A DNA stretch of 64,000 bases from NCBI RefSeq assembly GCF_011193355.1, contig NZ_CP049780.1, positions 3,671,085 through 3,735,084 of the forward strand, in the 5' to 3' direction. Source of the stretch: Streptomyces sp. JB150 (GTDB taxonomy: Bacteria; Actinomycetota; Actinomycetes; Streptomycetales; Streptomycetaceae). Made by a program: the position numbers and the translations under genes. This document shows, one piece after another, positions 16,963 through 27,168 of the stretch; the first letter of the stretch is position 1; the number at the start of each line of letters is the position of its first letter. The notes under the pieces are model-generated. The model did no database searches, had not been told where the DNA came from, and saw nothing but the letters and a program-made list of their open reading frames with translations.

Positions 16963-17289
16963 ATGGCAAGCATCCGTACCGCCCGCGCCATCGCCGTCGT
17001 CTCCGCTCTGCCGCTCGCGGCCGCCCTCTTCAGCGGAGTGGCGACGGCCGACAACGGCGCGTTCGCGGACAACGGATCGAGCGCGGCCGTCACCAACGCC
17101 ATCCAGGGCAGCCTCGGCAGCGGCGTCGGCGGCGACAACAACGGCAACTCCGCCACCACCCAGCAGCAGGCGATCGGCGCCGGCGCCTCGAACCAGAGCA
17201 ACACCGCGCAGGTGGACGGTTCCGCCTTCACCGCCGTCAACCAGGGCAACGACAACGTGGCCGTCGCCTTCACACCGCTGTGGTGGTGA
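16963..17289 (+). CDS. Small secreted Asn/Gln/Gly-rich protein
   Basis: The 108-residue precursor has a Sec signal peptide ending near VATA-DNG (residues about 1-29). The mature part of about 79 residues is rich in Asn, Gln, Gly, Ala and Ser, without Cys or Lys, and contains repeat-like blocks (GGDNNGNSATTQQQAIG, GASNQSNTAQVDGSAF, VNQGNDNVAVAF), ending in Leu-Trp-Trp. Alternating polar and small residues with N/Q ladders recall surface amyloid formers such as rodlins, chaplins or curli-type repeats, but it has neither the chaplin domain nor the rodlin sequence. GGAGGA lies 7 bases upstream. Two strong terminators follow. Confidence 0.8.
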   Translation: MASIRTARAIAVVSALPLAAALFSGVATADNGAFADNGSSAAVTNAIQGSLGSGVGGDNNGNSATTQQQAIGAGASNQSNTAQVDGSAFTAVNQGNDNVAVAFTPLWW

Positions 17290-17294
17290 GCTGA

Positions 17295-17320
17295 CGGGCC
17301 GGTGCTCCGGCACCGGCCCG
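17295..17320 (+). terminator. Perfect 11-base stem with TCCG loop
   Basis: CGGGCCGGTGC (17295-17305) pairs fully with GCACCGGCCCG (17310-17320). It lies 6 bases after the stop of the small secreted protein gene. No T-tract follows. Confidence 0.75.
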
Positions 17321-17361
17321 GGACTCCTGTGGGTGCTCTGTGGGGTGAGCAAGGTCCGGCT

Positions 17362-17389
17362 GAGCGGCGGTGCTTCGGCACCGCCGCTC
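17362..17389 (+). terminator. Perfect 12-base stem with TTCG tetraloop
   Basis: GAGCGGCGGTGC (17362-17373) pairs fully with GCACCGCCGCTC (17378-17389) around the ultrastable TTCG loop. It forms a tandem pair with the hairpin 42 bases upstream, and TCGTTTCC follows. Confidence 0.75.
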
Positions 17390-17505
17390 GGTCGTTTCCG
17401 GCCATTTCCGGTCACTCGCGGCCGTCCCCGAGCTGTTTCCGGTCGTTTCCGGCCGTCTCCGGGCCGTTCCCGGCCGTCTCCGGGCCGCCGGCCGCCCTCC
17501 TCCCG
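17390..17505. repeat. Degenerate TTTCCGGCCGTCTCCGGGCCG repeats
   Basis: About seven imperfect copies of a 10-12 base unit (TTTCCGGCCG, GTCTCCGGGCCG) lie between the secreted protein terminators and the sigma factor gene. The rest of this gap to 17656 shows no gene. Confidence 0.6.
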
Positions 17506-17656
17506 GACGACCCCCAGGGGTAAACCCTCACGTGTCCTCTCCGCCTCCTCCCCCTCCAGGAGGTGCACCCGGCACCGCCTCTACAACCTGAGGGGGACTC
17601 GTCTTCGGGACCTGCGGGCGATGAGGACCACGGGCTCGCGAACCTAGCGTTGAGCC

Positions 17657-18238
17657 ATGACCACACCCGTCTGCACCACTGCTTCGGACGCCGCCGCGCC
17701 GGCCGTGCGGTCCCTGCCGTACACCGCCGCGTATCCGTCGTTCTCGTCGTACGTGCGGGCCCGTCAGCCGGTCCTGCTGCGTACCGCCCGGTCGCTGACC
17801 GCGAACCCGAGCGACGCGGAGGACCTGCTGCAGACCGCGCTGACCAAGACGTACGTCGCCTGGGACCGCATCGAGGACCACCGCGCCCTCGACGGCTATG
17901 TGCGCCGCGCCCTGCTCAACACCCGCACCTCGCAGTGGCGCAAGCGCAGGGTCGACGAGTTCAGCTGCGAGGAGCTGCCCGAGCCGGAGCCGGTGCCCGG
18001 CGGGAACGACCCGGCCGAGCGGCAGGCGCTGCACGACGCGATGTGGCGGGCGATCATGCGGCTGCCCGCCCGTCAGCGCGCGATGGTCGTCCTGCGGTAC
18101 TACGAGGACCTGAGCGAGGCGCAGACCGCCGAGGTGCTGGGCGTCTCGGTCGGCACGGTGAAGTCGGCGGTCTCCCGCGCGCTCGGCAAACTCCGCGAGG
18201 ACCCGGAGCTGGAGCCGATACGCCGGCCCTTCTCCTAG
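17657..18238 (+). CDS. ECF sigma factor, SigE family
   Basis: The 193-residue protein has sigma region 2 (about 30-95: SFSSYVRARQPVLLRTARSLTANPSDAEDLLQTALTKTYVAWDRI) and region 4 (about 125-185: LPARQRAMVVLRYYEDLSEAQTAEVLGVSVGTVKSAVSRALGKLRE). The sequence is closest to the SigE-family group of actinobacterial ECF factors, which direct RNA polymerase to stress or envelope promoters. No anti-sigma gene is adjacent. The N-terminal extension of about 25 residues is Ala/Pro-rich. The ATG at 17657 lacks a good Shine-Dalgarno sequence, so the start is provisional. Confidence 0.93.
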   Translation: MTTPVCTTASDAAAPAVRSLPYTAAYPSFSSYVRARQPVLLRTARSLTANPSDAEDLLQTALTKTYVAWDRIEDHRALDGYVRRALLNTRTSQWRKRRVDEFSCEELPEPEPVPGGNDPAERQALHDAMWRAIMRLPARQRAMVVLRYYEDLSEAQTAEVLGVSVGTVKSAVSRALGKLREDPELEPIRRPFS

Positions 18239-18317
18239 GGGGTTCCGCGCCGATCACGCGTAGCAGCGCCCCCGCGGTTACCGCAAGGTGACGTGATCGA
18301 TCACCCTCCCCTAGTGA

Positions 18318-18333
18318 CATACCGCGCGGTATG
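18318..18333. promoter_or_regulatory. Perfect 16-base palindrome, probable repressor operator
   Basis: CATACCGCGCGGTATG is exactly self-complementary and ends 60 bases upstream of the acyl-CoA ligase start. Its size and symmetry suit a TetR-type repressor. The nearby TetR gene has a different operator, so the regulator is probably encoded elsewhere. Confidence 0.7.
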
Positions 18334-18393
18334 CGGCCAGAATCAGCGCAACCCCTACCGCCGCGTAGGCAATGTCGCCCCCGGGAGGACGCC

Positions 18394-20049
<1,656 letters not shown>

Positions 20050-20106
20050 ACCCCGCCGGGGGACGACCGCGGTGGGGCGCCTTCACCGCCGTACGGCAGC
20101 GCGTGC

Positions 20107-21357
20107 TCACCGCCGTACGGCGGTCGTCCCCCAGCCCAGCAGCAGCCACAGCCCCGCCACCGCGCACACCCCGCCCCAGCCGAAGTGGGTGTAGGCGGAG
20201 CCCGCGAGCGCGGAGGCGGCGGCGCCGCCCGTGAAACCGGCGACCACGTACGCGGTGTTGGCGGTGGCCGGGGCGGAGGTGGTGGTCAGCGCCAGGGTCT
20301 GGTTGGCGACGTGCGAGGCGACGAGCGCCGCGTGGATCGCGACCGCCGCGGCGAACAGCGCCGCCAGGACGTGTCCCCCGGCCCAGAACAGCGGCACGGA
20401 CACGGCGGCCAGCAGATACGCGGCCCGTACGACCCGGGCGGCGCCGAAACGGTCCACCAGCCCGCCCGCCAGCGGCGCGACGACACTCGCGGTCAGCCCG
20501 AAGAGGCCGAACAGCCCGGCGGTGGCGGTGGACAGGCCGTACTCCGGACCGGTCAGCAGCAGCGCCAGCGAGGTCCACAGCGCGCTCCACGCGCCGAACA
20601 TCCCCGCCTGCCGTACGCAGGCCCGCCACAGGTCGGGCGAGCGGCGGGCGAGTCCGGGCAGCGCGGCGATCCCGCCGAACAGCGAGCCGGTGCGCGGCCG
20701 GTGCGCGGCGGGCAGGACCAGCGCGGTCGCCAGACCCAGCACGAGGGTGAGGGCGCCCGCGCCCGCGAACACCCAGCGCCACCCGAAGGCCTGCCCGGCC
20801 AGCCCGCCCACCACGCGGGCCGCGACGATGCCGGTGAACAGCCCCGCGATCAAGGCCGCGACATGGCGGGCCCGGCGCTCGGCGGGGGCGCGCTCGGCGA
20901 CCAGCGGGACGAGCAGCTGGGGGATCACGGTCGCCGCGGAGGCGACGAGGACGGCCGCCGCGAGCACGGCTGAGCCGGGGGCGGCCGCGGCGCCGACCAG
21001 CGCGACGGCGGTGACCACGGTGAGACCCGACACCAGCCGGCGCCGGTTCACGCTGTCGCCGAGCGGGGTGAAGAGCAGCAGCCCGAGCGCGTAGCCGAAC
21101 TGCGCGACCGAGGCGATCCAGGCGACGCCGGAGGGCGTGCTGCCGAAGTCGCGCGCGATGAGGGTGAGCAGCGGGGCGGCCAGGTAGATGTTGGCGGCGG
21201 TGACCGCGCTGCACACGGCGAGGAGGGTGAGGAAGAGGGCGGGGGCGGGGCCGGGGGCGGGGGCGCCTGACGCGGCGGGTGAAGCGGCGCGGGCAGCGGT
21301 ACCGGGGGTGGTGCGGGCAGCGGTGCGCGGCTGCGTGCTCGCTGACGGAAGGCGCAT
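20107..21357 (-). CDS. MFS transporter, drug-efflux type
   Basis: This 416-residue protein has about 12 predicted TM helices and the MFS loop 2-3 signature FTPLGDSVNRRRL. The start LFLTLLAVCSAVTAANIYLAAPLLTLIARDFG is typical of YnfM/arabinose-efflux-like drug:H+ antiporters. It is divergent from a TetR gene with two identical-consensus operators between them, the classic layout of a regulated efflux pump. ATG 21357 is chosen; ATG 21387 is an alternative lying against the first operator. Confidence 0.9.
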   Translation of the reverse strand: MRLPSASTQPRTAARTTPGTAARAASPAASGAPAPGPAPALFLTLLAVCSAVTAANIYLAAPLLTLIARDFGSTPSGVAWIASVAQFGYALGLLLFTPLGDSVNRRRLVSGLTVVTAVALVGAAAAPGSAVLAAAVLVASAATVIPQLLVPLVAERAPAERRARHVAALIAGLFTGIVAARVVGGLAGQAFGWRWVFAGAGALTLVLGLATALVLPAAHRPRTGSLFGGIAALPGLARRSPDLWRACVRQAGMFGAWSALWTSLALLLTGPEYGLSTATAGLFGLFGLTASVVAPLAGGLVDRFGAARVVRAAYLLAAVSVPLFWAGGHVLAALFAAAVAIHAALVASHVANQTLALTTTSAPATANTAYVVAGFTGGAAASALAGSAYTHFGWGGVCAVAGLWLLLGWGTTAVRR

Positions 21358-21387
21358 GAGCGGGGGACCCTTCGAGCCGACTCTCAT

Positions 21388-21403
21388 AACCAACCAGTTG
21401 GTT
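21388..21403. promoter_or_regulatory. TetR operator 1, AACCAA-N4-TTGGTT
   Basis: Inverted repeat AACCAA-CCAG-TTGGTT lies 30 bases upstream of the MFS gene start. The identical half-sites recur at 21446-21461, which supports both as binding sites for the adjacent TetR protein. Confidence 0.85.
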
Positions 21404-21445
21404 GGACTACGGGAAAACAGTCTGTGCCGCCCTCGCATTCCCGTC

Positions 21446-21461
21446 AACCAAACGGTTGGTT
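21446..21461. promoter_or_regulatory. TetR operator 2, AACCAA-N4-TTGGTT
   Basis: Inverted repeat AACCAA-ACGG-TTGGTT ends 23 bases upstream of the tetR ATG, 58 bases centre to centre from operator 1. It is placed to repress tetR itself. Confidence 0.85.
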
Positions 21462-21484
21462 ACCTACCGCGCTACCCTGACCCC

Positions 21485-22063
21485 ATGGCAGCAAGGGACT
21501 CCGAGGCCACCAGGACCCGGATCTTCGAGGCGGCGGTCGCCGAGTTCGCCCGGCACGGCATCGCGGGCGCCCGCATCGACCGCATCGCGAGCGAGGCCAA
21601 GGCCAACAAGCAGCTCATCTACGCCTACTTCGGCAACAAGGCGGAGCTGTTCGCGCACGTCCTCGAGAGGAAGATGCTGGACCTCGCCGCCTCCGTCCCC
21701 GTCGACCCGGACGACATCGAGTCCTGGATCGACCGCCTCCTCGACTACCACGCCGCCCACCCCGAGGTCCTGCGCCTGCTCTACTGGGAAGGCATCGAGT
21801 ACGGCTCCGCCGAACTGCCCGACGAGACGGACCGCCGCGCGCACTACGCCCGCAAGGTCGCCGCCGTCGAGGACGGTCAGCGCCGGGGCGTCGTCACCGA
21901 CGCGATCCCGGCTCCCGACCTGCTGCTCCTGCTGACCGCCCTGGCCAACTGGGCCACCGTCGTCCCGCAGATGGCGCGCATCCTGGCGGGCCCGGACGCC
22001 ACCGACCGCGACCGCCTCCGAGCCTCGATCAAGGAGGCGGCCCGCAGACTGGTGGCCCCATAG
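21485..22063 (+). CDS. TetR family transcriptional regulator
   Basis: The 192-residue repressor has an N-terminal HTH (TRTRIFEAAVAEFARHGIAGARIDRIASEAKANKQLIYAYFGNKAELFAHVL) and a helical ligand-binding C-terminal domain. It is divergent from the MFS gene, with the twin AACCAA-N4-TTGGTT sites in the 127-base gap. It very probably represses the efflux pump and itself until a substrate binds. Confidence 0.93.
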   Translation: MAARDSEATRTRIFEAAVAEFARHGIAGARIDRIASEAKANKQLIYAYFGNKAELFAHVLERKMLDLAASVPVDPDDIESWIDRLLDYHAAHPEVLRLLYWEGIEYGSAELPDETDRRAHYARKVAAVEDGQRRGVVTDAIPAPDLLLLLTALANWATVVPQMARILAGPDATDRDRLRASIKEAARRLVAP

Positions 22064-22138
22064 CGGGGGCCCGTGGCGGGGTGGGGGCCCGTGGCGGACC
22101 GCCATGGACCGTGATGGACCGTGCGGTCCGTAGCGGTT

Positions 22139-24930
22139 CTAGTTCGTGCCAATGCGGGCGAGCAGGTCCACGATCCGCGACTGCACCTCGGCGCTGGTCG
22201 ACCGTTCCGCCAGGAACAGCACCGTCTCGCCCGAGGCGAGCCGCGGCAGGTCGGCCTGGTCGACGGCGGCGGTGTAGACGACGAGCGGGGTCCGGTTGAG
22301 CTGCCCGTTCGCGCGCAGCCAGTCCACGATCCCGGCCCGCCGCCGGTGCACCTGCATCAGGTCCATCACGACCAGGTTCGGCCGGAACTGCCCGGCCAGC
22401 GCCACCGCGTCCGCGTCGCTCGCCGCCCGCGCCACCTGCATACCGCGCCGCTCCAGCGTCGCCGTCAGCGCCAGCGCGATCTCCGCGTGCTCCTCGATCA
22501 GCAGCACGCGCGGCGGGTGCTGCTCGCTGTCCCGCGGCGCGAGCGCCTTCAGCAGTACGGCCGGATCGGCGCCGTACGCCGCGTCCCGTGACGCCTGCCC
22601 GAGGCCGGCCGTCACCATGACCGGCACCTGGGCCGCGACGGCGGCCTGCCGCAGCGACTGCAGCGCCGTCCGCGTGATCGGCCCGGTCAGCGGGTCCACG
22701 AACAGCGCCGCCGGGAACGCGGCGATCTGCGCGTCGACCTCCTCGCGCGAGTGCACGATGACCGGCCGGTAGCCACGGTCGCTGAGCGCCTGCTGCGTGC
22801 TCACGTCCGGCGCGGGCCACACCAGCAGCCGTCGCGGATTGTCCAGCGGCTCCGGCGGCAGCTCGTCGTCCATCGGCTGCGGCAGCGGCGTGTCGGCCAC
22901 CTCCACGGCACCGCCCGGACCGTCCAGCGGCTCGGGCCCCTCCGCGGCGTTCTCGTCCGGCGCGCCTATGGCGTACGACCGTCCGGCGCCCTCGCTCGCC
23001 TGCGCGGGAAGCCGCGGCGGCGGGGCGGGCGCGGCCGGGCCCGGTGCCGGCTGGGGCTGCGCCGCCGGCTGGGCCGCGGCCTGCTCGGCCGGCGGATGCG
23101 GACGCGCGGCGGTGGGCTCGGGCGGCGTGCCCAGCTTGCGGCGACGCCCGGAGCCGCCCGGCTGGTGCGGAGGAGGCGTGGCGGCTCCCGTCGGCTGCGC
23201 CTGCGGGGACTGCGCGGCCTGCCGGCTGAACGGCACGCCCTGGCCCAGGGTGCGCACGCTGATCGACCGGCCCTGGGTCGAGTGGGGGTCCACGGGCGCC
23301 GCGGCCTCGGCGGGCAGCGGCTGCGCGACCCGCGCGGCCGCGGGCGGCGGGGTGGACGCGGGCGGGGGCGCGGGGGCCGCGGCCTCCGGGGGCAGGGGGG
23401 TGCTGCCGGAAGCATGCGGCTGGGGGGTGTCCGGCTGCGGGCCCGGGAGGGGCGTACCCGCTCCGGAGGTGTCCCCCTCGGGCGCCGGCCACGGCTGCGG
23501 CGCCGGGGTGCCCGCGGCGGGCGTGGCGGCAGGCGGTACGGCGGCGGCGGGCGCGGCTACGGCGGGTGCCGCGGGACGGGCGATCGACTCGGCGGGAAGC
23601 GGCTGGCCCGGCAGCGGGTGCGCGACCGGCTGGACGGCGGGCTGGGCGACCGAGTGCGCGACGGGCTGGGCGGCGCCGGCCTGCGCGGGCACGGTGACCT
23701 GGCCCGTACCGGACGGAGACGACGGCGCGGGCACGGCGGCCTGACCGGCCGGAACGGGCTGTGGTTGCGGCTGCGGGGCGACCCCGGGTGCGGGGTGCGG
23801 CGCCGGACCGGGCCGCGGGGCGTTGGCCTGAGCCGGAATGCTCTGCGCGGGCGCCCCGGCGGCAGGCTCCGGCGGCACGGCCACGGCCCGCCGCCGACGG
23901 CCGGTGGGCGCGCTCGTGGGGTGCGGCTGCGGCGGGGTGTGATCGCCGGACTGGTCGTGCGGTACGGCGTCGTGGCGGCCGTGGTCGTCGGCGACCGGGG
24001 TGTCGACGGGCGTCACCTGCGGCGGCACTGGGGCCGGGCCGGGAACGGGAGCGGCGGGAGCCGGAACGGGCATCGGCGCGGAGCCCGGCGGCACGGCACC
24101 CGGCTCCACGGCACCCGGCTGGGCGGCGGCGGGCGGCGGCACGGGCTGCGGCGCGGGAACGCCGGGAGCCGGGGCCTGCGGGGCCTGCGGGCTCGGACCC
24201 TGAACCGGCGTGGGAGCCGGAGACACCGGAGGAACCGGCATCGGCATCGGCATCGGCGCGGACCCCGCCTGCACCCCGCCGGGCGGCACGGGCCCACCGG
24301 CGGCCGGCGCCTGCGGGGACGCCTGCGGAAGCGGTGAAGCCTGCGGCAGCCGCTGAGCCGACTGCCCCGGCGCCCCCTGCTGCCCCGGGATCTCAGGCTG
24401 CCCCGGCAGCCCCTGCTGCCCTTGCTGCCCCTGCTGCCCCTGCTGCCCCTGCCGGCCCTGCCCTCCCGGCAGCTCCTCCCGCGGTGGGACCTGCCCCTCC
24501 GCCTCCTCGACCGCCCGGTCCGCCTCGGCCGGCGGCAGCGCGAAGACCGTGCGCGGCCCCGCCTCCTGCGCCGCGGCCCGCTCCTGGGCGGCGGCGAGGG
24601 CACGACGCCGGCGCCCCGTCGGCTGGGCCTCCTCCTCCGTGGCGGCGGGCAGTGCCGGGGGCAGGGCGTGCTGCTCCTCGGGGGCGCGGCGCGCGCGACG
24701 GCCACCGGACGCGGGCACACCCTGCGGCGGCACCGTCCCGCCCAGACCGGTCCCCGCGGCGGCGGTTCCGGCGGCGTGCTCGTCGGCGGTGACGACGGCA
24801 CCCTCGGCCACCGCGGCGGCGGCCTGGGCCGCGTCCTCGGCGGGCCGCCCGCGCCGCCGGCCGGTACCGCTCGCGACGGCGTCGGTCGTCTCGGCGGCCA
24901 CCGCCTGCCGCGGCTCGGCTGCTCGCGACG
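22139..24930 (-). CDS. C-terminal part of split PAS/pseudokinase protein: Pro/Gln-rich linker and degenerate receiver domain
   Basis: The open frame extends upstream past 24930, but reading back from the 3' end it becomes plausible only from EPRQAVAAETTDAVASG onward, where it continues the frame of the upstream part after removing one base. It encodes repeated GRRR-containing blocks, a collagen-like stretch (QGQQGQQGQQGQQGLPGQ), hundreds of Pro/Ala/Gln-rich disordered residues, and finally two domains (about 250 residues). The last resembles a response-regulator receiver: VLLIEEHAEIALALTATL, NLVVMDLM with the Asp, and VVYTAA with the Thr; the first acidic pocket is Glu-Glu and the conserved Lys position reads LFLAE. 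It has no own start codon with a ribosome binding site. Confidence 0.75.
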
Positions 24931-26903
24931 GCGGCGGGCGGCGCGGCGGCCCCCGCCGGCCGCGGCTCGGCTGCCGCGGCAGCCGCGCGACGGCGCCGCC
25001 GCCCGGTCGGCGCGGGCGCGTTCGGCTCCTGCTCCGGGCCGCCGCCCTCGGCCGCGCCCGGCACCGGCACGTCGGCCTCCAGGAAGGCGTCGGTGGCGCC
25101 CCGCCGGGCCCGCCGCCGCCCGCCACCGGACGTCTGCTCAGCGGCGGCCGCGGGAGCGGGCGCGGGCCCGGGGGCCGTGTCCGCCTCGGCACCGGCCACG
25201 GCCACGGCCGTCGAGGGGGACGCCGACGCGGACACGGCACCCGCCCCCCCGCCGAGCGGCACCTCGAGCACGTACGCGCTGCCGCTCATCCCCGGCACCT
25301 CGTGCGTCTGCAGCACACCGCCGTGCGCGCGCACGATCCCGCGCACGATCGGCTCGTGCACCGGGTCGCCCCCGGCGTACGGCCCGCGCACCTCGATCCG
25401 TACGACCTCGCCCCGCTGCGCCGCCGCGACCACGACGGTGTTGTCCATGTAACCGCCCGCGGACACCGGGGAGTTCCCGGTGGCGTCCACCCCGGCGACA
25501 TCGGCGACGAGATGGGCGAGCGCGGTGGCCAGCAGCCGGGCGTCGACCTCCGCCTCGATGGGGGGCGCGTGCACGGCGAACTGCACCCGGCCCGGCCCGA
25601 TCAGCTCGACGGCCCCGTCGACACCGGAGGCGACCACGCGGTCGAGCATCACCTTGGTGCGGGTGATCTCGTCGGTGCCGGCGTCGAGCCGCTGGTAGCC
25701 GAGGACGTTGTCGATGAGGGTGGTGATCCGCGAGTAGCCGGCCGACAGGTGGTGGAGCACCTGGTTGGCCTCGGGCCACAGCTGCCCGGCGTCGTCCGCG
25801 GCCAGCGCGGACAGCTCGCGGCGCAGCTCGTCGAGGGGGCCGCGCAGGGAGGTGCCCAGCAGGGTGAGCAGCTGCTCGTAGCGCGCGGCGAGCGCCTCGT
25901 GCCGGTCCTTCTCGCGCTCGGCGAGCGCGGCGTACCGCTCCTCGCCCGCGGCCAGCTCCTCCTGGTGCCGCTCGCGCAGCTCCTCGATCTCGGTGACGTG
26001 CTGCTGGCGCAGCGCGGTGAGGTCGGAGGCGTGTTTCTCGGCGAGCCGCTCCAGCTCCTCGGCGTGCGCCCGCTCCAGCTGCTCCTTCTCCTCGGCCAGC
26101 GCGTCGTACGGCCGCCGGTCCAGGAAGGTCATCACGGCGCCGACGAGCTGGTCGCCGTCGCGTACCGGCGCGGTGGTCAGATCGACCGCGACCTTGTCGC
26201 CGCTCTTGGACCACAGCACCTGGCCGCGCACCCGGTGCTTGCGCCCGGAGCGCAGGGTGTCGGCGAGCGGCGACTCGTCGTACGGAAAGGGGGAGCCGTC
26301 GGCGCGCGAGTGCAGGACGAGGGTGTGCAGCTCCTTGCCGCCGAGGTCGGAGGCGCGGTAGCCCAGTATCTGCGCGGCGGCCGGGTTGACCAGGACGATC
26401 CGCCCGTCGGTGTCGGTGCCGACGACGCCCTCGGCGGCGGCCCGCAGGATCATCTCGGTCTGCCGCTGCGAGCGGGCCAGCTCGGCCTCGGTGTCGACGG
26501 TGCCCGAGAGGTCGCGTACGACGAGCATCAGCAGCTCGTCGCCGGTGTAGCCGTAGCTGTCGTAGGTCTGCTGGCTGTTCTCGAGGTTGGCGGAGGTGAC
26601 CTCGACCGGGAACTCGGTGCCGTCGGTGCGGCGGGCCATCATCCGGGTCGGCTTGGTGCGGCCGCGCGGGTCCATGTGGTCGGGCCGCCGCATGGAGCCG
26701 GGGATGAGCTTGGAGTCGAAGTCCGGCAGCAGGTCGAGCAGCCCGCGCCCGACGAGCGCCGTGCCCGGGGTCTCGAAGGCCTCCAGGGCGATCGCGTTGG
26801 CGTTGACGACCGTTCCGTTGGCGTTGACCAGGACCAACGCGTCGGGGAGCGCGTCGAGTATGGCTGCGAGGCGAGCAGCGCCTCGGGGTGGCCTGCTGCT
26901 CAC
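24393..26903 (-). CDS. N-terminal part of split PAS sensor protein with degenerate histidine kinase core
   Basis: GTG 26903 follows GGGAGGAAG. Two PAS domains (about 10-125, with LDALPDALVLVNANGTVVNAN; about 150-265, with ILRAAAEGVVGTDTDGRIVLVNPAA) are followed by a coiled coil (about 270-350). A kinase-like region follows in which the expected phospho-acceptor His is missing (LGTSLRGPLDELRREL) and the N-box is degenerate (LATALAHLVADV). After about 24,920 the frame turns into Arg-rich nonsense to a stop at 24393, while the sensible sequence continues in another frame. The span 22139-26903 minus one base is exactly 1588 codons, so a single extra base explains the split. It is probably one 1587-residue protein. 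Confidence 0.75.
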   Translation of the reverse strand: MSSRPPRGAARLAAILDALPDALVLVNANGTVVNANAIALEAFETPGTALVGRGLLDLLPDFDSKLIPGSMRRPDHMDPRGRTKPTRMMARRTDGTEFPVEVTSANLENSQQTYDSYGYTGDELLMLVVRDLSGTVDTEAELARSQRQTEMILRAAAEGVVGTDTDGRIVLVNPAAAQILGYRASDLGGKELHTLVLHSRADGSPFPYDESPLADTLRSGRKHRVRGQVLWSKSGDKVAVDLTTAPVRDGDQLVGAVMTFLDRRPYDALAEEKEQLERAHAEELERLAEKHASDLTALRQQHVTEIEELRERHQEELAAGEERYAALAEREKDRHEALAARYEQLLTLLGTSLRGPLDELRRELSALAADDAGQLWPEANQVLHHLSAGYSRITTLIDNVLGYQRLDAGTDEITRTKVMLDRVVASGVDGAVELIGPGRVQFAVHAPPIEAEVDARLLATALAHLVADVAGVDATGNSPVSAGGYMDNTVVVAAAQRGEVVRIEVRGPYAGGDPVHEPIVRGIVRAHGGVLQTHEVPGMSGSAYVLEVPLGGGAGAVSASASPSTAVAVAGAEADTAPGPAPAPAAAAEQTSGGGRRRARRGATDAFLEADVPVPGAAEGGGPEQEPNAPAPTGRRRRRAAAAAAEPRPAGAAAPPAAVASSRAAAGGGRRDDRRRRERYRPAARAARRGRGPGRRRGGRGCRRHRRRARRRNRRRGDRSGRDGAAAGCARVRWPSRAPRPRGAARPAPGTARRHGGGGPADGAPASCPRRRPGAGRGAGGGAAHGLRAAAGRGGPGGRGGGGAGPTAGGAAGRAGPAGAAGAAGAARAAGAAGAA
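24411..24461 (-). repeat. Tandem 9-base repeats coding for Gly-Gln-Gln
   Basis: About five consecutive copies of a CCCTGCTGC-type unit (one with CTTGCTGCC) give a collagen-like GQQ tract in the C-terminal part of the PAS protein. Confidence 0.8.
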
Positions 26904-27168
26904 GAGACGCTTCCTCCCTGTTACCGCACCTTGCCGACCGCTCGGGCCATCTTGCCAACCGGCCCGCGGCGTGTCACGCGAGGGAGTCTAAGGGCTGGGG
27001 TTGCGCTCGCGACGCCGGATGGGAGAGAGGTCGCACGAGCCGGTGAAGCCCGGCCGCAACCCCGGCGGCAAGGAGCGCATGGCCGCATACGTCCGCGTCC
27101 ATGCGCCCTTCTCGTCACCTCCGCAGGACGTTTACAGCGGCCTGCGCTTTCTCCTCGGCTCCCTCTCC
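26904..27168. other. Intergenic region upstream of PAS gene
   Basis: This 265-base gap lies between the PAS gene start and the stop of the inhibitor gene; both are on the minus strand. I see no RNA gene or strong hairpin. The promoter of the PAS gene should lie here. Confidence 0.35.
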
